NCBI GenBank assembly: GCA_030672305.1
Contig: DAOVGR010000084.1
Span: forward strand, 1-64,000
Reading direction: 5' to 3'
DNA: 64,000 nt
From: Thermoplasmatales archaeon
GTDB taxonomy: Archaea > Thermoplasmatota > E2 > DHVEG-1
The position numbers and the translations under genes are program-made. Shown piece after piece: positions 57,047-64,000 of the stretch. The notes beneath the pieces are model-generated. The model searched no databases. It had not been told where the DNA came from and saw only the letters and a list, made by a program, of their open reading frames with translations. How positions within the stretch are numbered: the stretch's first letter is position 1; each line of letters opens with the position of its first letter.

Positions 57047-58570
57047 CTATATCATTTTGATTAAAGACAGCAATCTTTCTAGCATTGGGAATCGTTCAAA
57101 CAGCCAACTCATGAGAGGGAAGTTGAAAATGAATGGTTTGTCTTTTGGCATTGTGACTTCTAGCGTTCCTTCTGGTCCTTCAGCGCTAAATTCATCTTTG
57201 GCTTTTGCTGTAATTGTAAAAGTCCCTTTTTCGTTCCAGGTATGATTAAAACTAACTTCTTCTCCTGATAAATAAGGACCTTCCCATTTCGCTTCTGGAT
57301 CATTCTCGAACCATTCAATCCAGTAGTATACATCGTCTCCTTCTGGATCTATTGTGTTAAATGTGTATTCATATTTTTCTCCAATATTTCCATTGGTAGG
57401 TCCATCTATATTTGGTGCATATGGAGCATGATTTCCAATTCTTACCCAATATGGATTGGACCAATCGCCTTCTTCATCGTAAGTATCTTTAGCCTTAGCG
57501 GTTATATCAAAATCACCTTCTGAGTACCACGTATGAGAGGCAGTCGCTTCTTCGCCAGAAGAAAATGGTCCAAACCAGTTATCATAAGAGTCATCACCCC
57601 ATTCAATATAATAATAAACATCATCTCCATCAGGATCTATGGTATCAAAATTGTAGTCATATGATTCACCTACTATTCCACTAGTTGGACCTGTAATTGC
57701 TGGCATATCAGGGGGATTATTCTTTATACGGCCAAGTACAGATTCATCTACATATCCATCAGAATTATAAATTACAAGTGTTACCTGAGTATTATTTTTT
57801 GTAAGATCTCCAAAATCGTTACCATGGTTATCCTCATGTTCATTGCCGTTCCAAACAGTGCTATTAACGTATTCCTCGTCTGCATCTATAGAGATATCCT
57901 TATCGAAAGCGTAATCCAAAAATCCAAAATTATACGGGTCACCCTCCTTAGTATCATATCGGGAAACAATCTCTGTAATAAATGCTCGAATATGGCCGAT
58001 ATATTGTATAGTTTCATTGTTTTTAATAGTAATGTTAACTCGGGTCGTAGCATTTCCCAACCATGATAGTGTAATATTGGCGGTTATATCAGCTACGTCT
58101 CTACTACCACTCTCATTGAGGGTATCTGGAAGATTTTCAGGTTTATCACCTACGATCCTTTGATAATCCCCATCGAAAATAGATGTTGGAAGGGCCACTA
58201 TATTATAATTTACCGCCCACTCACGCGCTTTCTGATTTAGAACATTCCCTTCATGATCATATTCAATCATTTCTACATACTCAAAATCATAATCTCCTGA
58301 GACATAAACCTCATGAATATGTTGATTCCATATATGGCAAGGTGGACAAATTTGGGATGTTGCTATTCCTACAAAAACAGTATGTGAATAATTCTGATAA
58401 TCATTCATTTCACCCAATGGTTCCGTTGAATTTTTTAGAGAAGTAATAATAGTAGGTTTTACAATTCCTCCATTGAGATTTGGTACAGCAACATTTGCTC
58501 CTACAAATAATACAATCCAAAATACCAAGATAATTCTATTAATGTAACCTTTCATTTTATGTTTCCCCAA
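57047..58570 (-). CDS. Secreted protein: Omp28/thioredoxin-like N-terminus plus two PKD repeats
   Basis: HTVFVGIATSQICPPCHIWNQHIHEVY; two PKD repeats (YYIEWGDDSYDNWFGPFSSG / YYWIEWFENDPEAKWEGPYLSG); C-terminal FERFPMLERLLSLIKMI. Confidence 0.83.
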   Translation of the reverse strand: MGKHKMKGYINRIILVFWIVLFVGANVAVPNLNGGIVKPTIITSLKNSTEPLGEMNDYQNYSHTVFVGIATSQICPPCHIWNQHIHEVYVSGDYDFEYVEMIEYDHEGNVLNQKAREWAVNYNIVALPTSIFDGDYQRIVGDKPENLPDTLNESGSRDVADITANITLSWLGNATTRVNITIKNNETIQYIGHIRAFITEIVSRYDTKEGDPYNFGFLDYAFDKDISIDADEEYVNSTVWNGNEHEDNHGNDFGDLTKNNTQVTLVIYNSDGYVDESVLGRIKNNPPDMPAITGPTSGIVGESYDYNFDTIDPDGDDVYYYIEWGDDSYDNWFGPFSSGEEATASHTWYSEGDFDITAKAKDTYDEEGDWSNPYWVRIGNHAPYAPNIDGPTNGNIGEKYEYTFNTIDPEGDDVYYWIEWFENDPEAKWEGPYLSGEEVSFNHTWNEKGTFTITAKAKDEFSAEGPEGTLEVTMPKDKPFIFNFPLMSWLFERFPMLERLLSLIKMI

Positions 58571-58685
58571 TAATATTTTATATAATAATTAATATCATTT
58601 AGCTAAATTTAAATGTTTGGTAGGGGATAAAAAAAGATACAAAACCTATTGTTACTGGGCTGATTTCATTTCAACACTTAAAAAT

Positions 58686-60092
58686 CTACATTACTATGAT
58701 AAAAGACAATAATCTTTCCAGCATTGGGAACCGTCCTGTAATCCATAGGAGCAACGAACTTAGAGATGCTTTGTTTCTTGGGATATTAACTATTAGGAAT
58801 CCCCGGATGCTTTCAGTACCATATATGTCTTTTGCCTTAGCTTGAATTGTATAAGTTCTTTTATCATCCCCAGAATGACTCGCTTTGCCTTCTTCTCCAG
58901 ATGCAAAAGGACCAATACTTTTTTCTTTGCCACTATCGTCACCCCATTTGACAATATATTCTGCAATATCATCTCCATTAGGATCACTAGAAGTAAAGCC
59001 AAATTCATAAAATGTTTCCGGTTTGCCACTATTTGGACCTGTAATAACTGGTGCATCTGATGGGTTACTAATTGTCACTATTAATGGTTCTGACCACCCA
59101 CTTTTAACATCATATACATCTTTCGCTTCCGCTCTGATTGTATAATTACCCTTTACATTCCATGTATGACCTTTTGTTACTTCTTCACCAGAATAATATG
59201 GTCCAATCCATTCCTCGATATTACCGTCATCCTATTCGATATAATAGTAGTATACATCGTCTCCATTCGGGTCTGTTGTAACAAAGGTATACTCATACTC
59301 TATTTTCACCTCTTCACTTGTAGGACCTGTAATATTTAGTGCATTTGGTGGAATGCTTGAAGGTATGTACACCCATGCAATATATTCAAACACACCCGAA
59401 GTATAACCCAAGTATTCAGGTACTAGATTTGTATCTTCCTTAATATCAACAGAGTGTGGAGAACTACGACTTTCTACAGAAGACACATTAGCAGTGAAAG
59501 CAGAATCATTATCCTAACTTTCCATCCACCTTGTCCATGTATAGAACTTTCATCTTCATAGGAATCGAAATCCTCTGACCATGCAACACCAACTCGCACC
59601 TCTTCAAGACTAAAATCATCATAATATACAGAGGTTGCACCATTACCATATAAATCCACAGCGCAAATATTAAGAATACCATCATAACGGTTACCAGATC
59701 CTGCAGTCCATTGCTTTTCGTGTAGGAAATCATCACCATAATATATTTCCATCCAATCAGTATCAAGATTGATGTCAAAACGGATTTCAACCCACTGATC
59801 TAGGATTAGTGGTAACGATATATCATCAAATTCACACTCAACGATTTAAAGATCACTATCGAATCAAAGTTGGACCGCCCATTTATTATCATCTCTTGCA
59901 CCATCAGTATAGTTACTTAAGCAAGATGATATAAGAAGCACCTTCTAAAAGTGGCTCTGCTTGATTGCTATTAAAAGTGATTATTTTATTTATAGATATG
60001 TTATATGCACCTATGCTTGTAATACCACTAACTCCAACAAACAATATAATTATTCCTATAACCAACCCTTTCCCAAATATATTTTTTTGCAT
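58686..60092 (-). pseudogene. Decayed secreted PKD-domain gene
   Basis: Signal peptide MQKNIFGKGLVIGIIILFVGVSG at 60092; fragments WMEIYYGDDFLHEKQW..VYYDDFSLEEV, EVKIEYEYTFVTTDPNGDDVYYYYIE, ending WITGRFPMLERLLSFIIVM in different frames. Confidence 0.8.
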
Positions 60093-60296
60093 GTTACTAT
60101 TTATCCCCTAAGAATAATTTTTTAACTTCTTATATAATATTTTGATATAAATGTAACTGAATCAGTTGCATTGATTTCATTTCAACAACAAGGCTTTTTC
60201 ACAACTTTTATTTTTTTTTAAATATCATTTTAAAATCTTAAATTTCACCAATAAGTACAAAGAATATTCTATACAATTATTCCTATAAGATAGGTT

Positions 60297-60370
60297 AAAA
60301 GAAGATGTGTGATTATTCTTACCTTAAAATCCATCTCATTCTTAATTATGATACAGTTGTTCAACAAATC
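60297..60370. repeat. Dispersed repeat, copy 2 (copy 1 at 56580-56655)
   Basis: aagaagatgtgtgattatt...ccttaaaatc...tgatacagttgtt. Confidence 0.7.
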
Positions 60371-60393
60371 ATACCAACTAAAAAAGTAATATA

Positions 60394-61582
60394 GAGAGCT
60401 TTGAATAACCCTCATTGATTCCAATTTTTCTATTTCTGCCTCATTTATGGGCATGAGCTATGTATTTTCTCGGTTTTCTCTGTTATTTTTCCCTGATTTT
60501 TATACTTTTTTCCTTTATTTTTATATTTGTTTATCTGGCTACCGCTAACCGCTTACGTTCCAACGTCACAAGTTGGTAGAGATCATAAGCGAAATATTTG
60601 AACATCTCTTTCACTCGTACCCGACCCAAGATTTTTACTTGTGTTCTGTCACCTTTGAACACTCGTTTAATGACACTAAATGGTCGTTCTCCTGGTGCTC
60701 GTTTTCGGCAGATCCGTTTATTCCGTAATATCTCATGAGGCGTAAGTATTCCTCGTTTCATACTTCCATTTCCTTTTGCTTTAGTCTGTTTCCCGGTAAA
60801 CGCTTTATCCCGATAGATCACCTCATCAGATTTAGCCAAGTCAATATCGCTATCATGTACACTTGCAGTTGTAACATCGAAATCCCGGATTAGATGCTGG
60901 TCGACATCAAGCTTGATAATGGATTTATACCCGTAATGAACCTGACCGTGTTTCACAGAAAATGATCCATCCTTATCCATATGTTGCAATTGTTTCTCTG
61001 TATATTCGGCAGGTTCACCTTTTTTTCTGGTTTTTTTCTCCTTGCTGTATCGTTTCTTCCCAAGATCCGCCTCGATAAAACTGGCATCTTGAATTGTCCC
61101 TTTCTTAATCTCAAATCCTTTTACATCCAGTTGATGTTGTAATTCATCCCAGATTTGCTTATCAACACCGGTTTCTTCCAATCGGTCACGAATCTTCCAG
61201 ATTGTCGTAAAATCAGGAATCTGCTCAGGGAACCCAAGAAAATTCCGGAAACTCAGTCGGTCATGACATTGAAACTCCAGCTCTGGATCCGATAGGTTAT
61301 ACCATGCCTGTAAGAGCATGGACCGCACTACTACAAGTTCATCTGTATGAGGACGTCCACCGGTTTCTTTATCATCATGGAAAACACCCTTAACCAGAGG
61401 AATAAATGGTTTCCAATCAATCTGCTGTTTCATTAATTCAAGGCGATCTCCAAGACCTTTCACTTTTTTATACTGTTCTTCTAGAATAAAACGGTTAAAA
61501 CTCATCATCCATCACTCCTTATGTATAAGGAATGGATGATGTTCATAAAGAGTTTTCTATGAGGGGTTTTTCAAAACCCTCT
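60394..61582 (-). mobile_element. IS5-like insertion sequence (distinct from the 41-42 kb element)
   Basis: Imperfect ~25-bp TIRs AGAGAGCTTTGAATAACCCTCATTG / AGAGGGTTTTGAAAAACCCCTCATAG; encloses transposase. Confidence 0.8.
60531..61508 (-). CDS. IS5 family transposase
   Basis: LLQAWYNLSDPELEFQCHDRLSFRNFLGFPEQIPDFTTIWKIRDRLEETG; VIYRDKAFTGKQTKAKGNGSMKRGILTPHEILRNKRICRKRAPGERPFSVIKRVFKG. Confidence 0.94.
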   Translation of the reverse strand: MMSFNRFILEEQYKKVKGLGDRLELMKQQIDWKPFIPLVKGVFHDDKETGGRPHTDELVVVRSMLLQAWYNLSDPELEFQCHDRLSFRNFLGFPEQIPDFTTIWKIRDRLEETGVDKQIWDELQHQLDVKGFEIKKGTIQDASFIEADLGKKRYSKEKKTRKKGEPAEYTEKQLQHMDKDGSFSVKHGQVHYGYKSIIKLDVDQHLIRDFDVTTASVHDSDIDLAKSDEVIYRDKAFTGKQTKAKGNGSMKRGILTPHEILRNKRICRKRAPGERPFSVIKRVFKGDRTQVKILGRVRVKEMFKYFAYDLYQLVTLERKRLAVAR

Positions 61583-61767
61583 TTATTAATTTTTTCCTTA
61601 TATAATTAGCACTGTTATCAATTAATTAACCAATCAAAGTTTCCATTATATGCACAATTACAATTGAAAACCATAAATTTTTATTCTCTTTTGTATTTCT
61701 GATTATTAATTAATCTTTCTTGAACTTGTTTAAGGAAACAAGATGAAAAGAGAGGTGAGGGGATAAA

Positions 61768-62415
61768 ATAATATCTATCAAGACAATAAGTAAAGACGAG
61801 AATGCTGATATAGGCGTGGGTTCTTTAATAATATTTATTGCCATGATACTTGTGGCTGGTATAACAGCATCTGTTCTGATTCAAACTATGAGTAGCCTAC
61901 AAGAGCAAGCATTGCAAACTGGCCTAGAAACCATTAGAGACGTTTCGGCTGGGCTAAAAGTCACACACATTAGTGGATATGCTAATGTATCACAAATTGG
62001 ACAACTTGCTATATTTGTAGCGCCAATTGCCGCATCAGCTGATTTAGATCTTATGCAGGGATATATCTCCCTATCTGATTCGACTAAAAGGGTTATTCTA
62101 AATTACAATAGCAGCTGTTTTAATAGTAGCATTTCAAATGGTTTATTCAATACATTGAATTCGAGCCATCTAAACTCTAATGAATTTGGCCTTATAGTAA
62201 TTAGAGATATTGATACTTCTTGTACCTCTACTTCACCTGTTATAAATAATGGGGATTTGGTTGTTTTATTAATAAATACCACAAAATGTTTTTCAGGAAT
62301 TGGTACAAGAACCGAAGTATTAGGAAATGTTATTCCAGAATATGGTATCAGCGGGGTAATAGGTTTTACAACACCAAGTACTTTTACCAATACGATAGTC
62401 GATTTGCAACCTTAA
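61768..62415 (+). CDS. Archaellin (archaeal flagellin); ORF track start 61816 lies within the prepilin-type signal
   Basis: ISIKTISKDENADIG/VGSLIIFIAMILVAGITASVLIQTM type-IV-pilin-like signal; GGTGAGG RBS at 61754-61760; no ATG/GTG/TTG at the expected start. Confidence 0.75.
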   Translation: MISIKTISKDENADIGVGSLIIFIAMILVAGITASVLIQTMSSLQEQALQTGLETIRDVSAGLKVTHISGYANVSQIGQLAIFVAPIAASADLDLMQGYISLSDSTKRVILNYNSSCFNSSISNGLFNTLNSSHLNSNEFGLIVIRDIDTSCTSTSPVINNGDLVVLLINTTKCFSGIGTRTEVLGNVIPEYGISGVIGFTTPSTFTNTIVDLQP

Positions 62416-62451
62416 AAAAATAGTAAATTTTGTACTACTTATATTATTTGT

Positions 62452-63543
62452 TCATCTCCCGAAGAAGATTTTGGCGATTTCATATAAGTCCATGTCAACT
62501 GTTTTCAGGTTGGAAACCGCTTCTTCAAGTTCAACTGGGACAATTTTATTTCCTTGCAGAGCAACCATTTTCCCATAATTATTTTCATTTATCAATTCGA
62601 CAGCAGCAACACCAAATCGTGTTGCTAAAATCCGATCATAAGCAGTAGGGGATCCTCCTCTTTGTACATGGCCTAGAACAGTAACCCTAGTGTCCACTCC
62701 CATGCGTTTTTTGATTTCTCTTGCTAGAAAATGTCCAATTCCTCCAAGTTTTACATGGCCAAATTCATCTTTTTCATCGGTCTGAGTAATTAATGTGCTT
62801 TCTCCCGAAACATGACCAAGTTCACCTTCTTCACCAGTTTGTGCAACTGATAAATCTTCTTTTTTGGGTTGCGCACCTTCTGCTATGACTACTATGCTGA
62901 ATTTTTTACCATAGTCATAGCGTGCCTTTAGATGACTGCAAACCTCTTCTATCTCAAATGGCTTTTCAGGGATTAATATCTCATCAGCTCCACCAGCAAT
63001 ACCTGCCATTGTAGCAATCCATCCTGCATGTCTACCCATTACCTCCACGACTATTACTCTATGATGAGACTCAGCAGTTGTATGAAGTCTATCTATAGCC
63101 TCAGTAACGATAGAAACCGCGGTATCAAATCCAAATGTATAATCAGTGCCAGAGAGATCATTATCAATTGTTTTTGGGATACCCACTACAGGAACACCAA
63201 TTTGATGTAATTTTAATGCAACACCAAGAGTATCCTCACCGCCGATAGCTGCAACACCATCAATTCCAAATTTTCTAACATTCTCAGTAAGCTTTTGCAC
63301 ATCCTCCTCATGTTTAAACGGATTTGTTCGTGATGTCCCAATGATAGTACCCCCCTTTGGGAGAATACCAGAGACAGTATAATCTGTAAGCGGTTCCACA
63401 TCGCCTTCTATTAGACCTTTCCATCCATTTCTTATACCTATAATTTCCCAGCCATATTTAATGGATTTTTTAACTACAGCTCGAATGACCGCGTTCAAAC
63501 CTGGGCAATCTCCTCCACCTGTTAAAACTCCAATTTTTTTCAT
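62452..63543 (-). CDS. 6-phosphofructokinase, PFK-A family (ATP or PPi donor unresolved)
   Basis: GVLTGGGDCPGLNAVIRAVV; AAIGGEDTLGVA; GIPKTIDNDLSGTDYTFGFDTA; VVEVMGRHAGWIA; LGHVQRGGSPTAYDR. Confidence 0.94.
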   Translation of the reverse strand: MKKIGVLTGGGDCPGLNAVIRAVVKKSIKYGWEIIGIRNGWKGLIEGDVEPLTDYTVSGILPKGGTIIGTSRTNPFKHEEDVQKLTENVRKFGIDGVAAIGGEDTLGVALKLHQIGVPVVGIPKTIDNDLSGTDYTFGFDTAVSIVTEAIDRLHTTAESHHRVIVVEVMGRHAGWIATMAGIAGGADEILIPEKPFEIEEVCSHLKARYDYGKKFSIVVIAEGAQPKKEDLSVAQTGEEGELGHVSGESTLITQTDEKDEFGHVKLGGIGHFLAREIKKRMGVDTRVTVLGHVQRGGSPTAYDRILATRFGVAAVELINENNYGKMVALQGNKIVPVELEEAVSNLKTVDMDLYEIAKIFFGR

Positions 63544-63663
63544 ACACCATCCCTCTAATCAATATATTCTTTATCTTCCATATCTTTTAATAAGTTATGG
63601 TTTCTATTTTCACCTAGCGTCTTACTACAATTGAAATACAATATAATAAAGGCGAGAAAATTG

Positions 63664-63813
63664 TTACAACCATAACTTATAAATTACAATTATTAGGGTG
63701 ACGAATAACACTACAGGTAAATACCAAACTGAATTATCAACACCAATGCTGTATGCAAGCGATAGAATAAAAAGAATTGATATAAACAAGGTTATAATAT
63801 CTCTGTATTTCAT
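63664..63813 (-). CDS. 49-aa two-TM small membrane protein
   Basis: MKYRDIITLFISILFILSLAYSIGVDNSVWYLPVVLFVTLIIVIYKLWL*; CTTGAGGAGA upstream. Confidence 0.6.
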   Translation of the reverse strand: MKYRDIITLFISILFILSLAYSIGVDNSVWYLPVVLFVTLIIVIYKLWL

Positions 63814-63898
63814 TCTCCTCAAGTCAATATGTTTTATACAGTTAAATTATTTATTATCATAGGACTTCAACAATTATAATAGCCTTTGAAAGGATGTT

Positions 63899-64000
63899 TT
63901 ACATGCCAAGATATCCACCTAAACCAATATCGATAAAAGCACCAGTTATCGCAACAATCCATACGAAAGGAACAAAGTAAAAGAGCGTCATCAGCATATG
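63899..64000 (-). CDS. C-terminal part of a membrane protein, continues beyond window
   Basis: Open frame ...MLMTLFYFVPFVWIVAITGAFIDIGLGGYLGM*. Confidence 0.45.
   Translation of the reverse strand, partial: HMLMTLFYFVPFVWIVAITGAFIDIGLGGYLGM

Noticed and set aside
62430-62648. Plus-strand 72-aa ORF opposite pfk
   Set aside because: Antisense to a well-supported PFK gene; no supporting features.
1-64000. tRNA, rRNA or CRISPR loci
   Set aside because: None recognised by eye in the intergenic regions; a tRNAscan/CRISPR finder run would be needed to exclude them fully.

Overview
AT-rich archaeal window, probably euryarchaeal and possibly Thermoplasmatota (inference from gene order and family content). 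No CRISPR array, rRNA or tRNA gene was recognised. Four blocks are visible. (1) 0-9 kb, core genome: an RND/MMPL-type exporter, a membrane pyrophosphatase, and the conserved rpoE'-spt4-DUF359-S24e-S27ae cluster, in which RpoE', S24e and S27ae carry low-complexity charged C-terminal tails. (2) 9.5-21.8 kb, surface proteins: a 2646-aa protein built from about a dozen ~98-aa modules, most with six cysteines, followed by two smaller secreted proteins. (3) 21.9-40.7 kb, accessory island: at least seven nucleotidyltransferase-fold genes (three AbiEi/AbiEii pairs, HTH-NTase pairs, HepT/MntA), two DUF4143-type ATPases, and many scars (a collapsed AbiE cassette, an internally deleted HEPN gene, a RadC pseudogene, an orphan NTase tail). 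Several of these loci have palindromic operator-like sequences around their promoters. (4) 41-60 kb, secreted-protein island bounded by two IS5-like elements: parallel beta-helix, PKD and beta-propeller proteins with shared signal peptides, shared C-terminal tails and a recurrent upstream regulatory block. The right edge has an archaellin lacking a canonical start codon and a PFK-A type phosphofructokinase. The best candidates for undescribed biology are the NTase island with inverted-repeat-flanked TATA promoters, the cysteine-rich giant protein, and the shared promoter/C-terminal-tail set of the secretome island. All homology statements are from reading the sequence; no database search was run.
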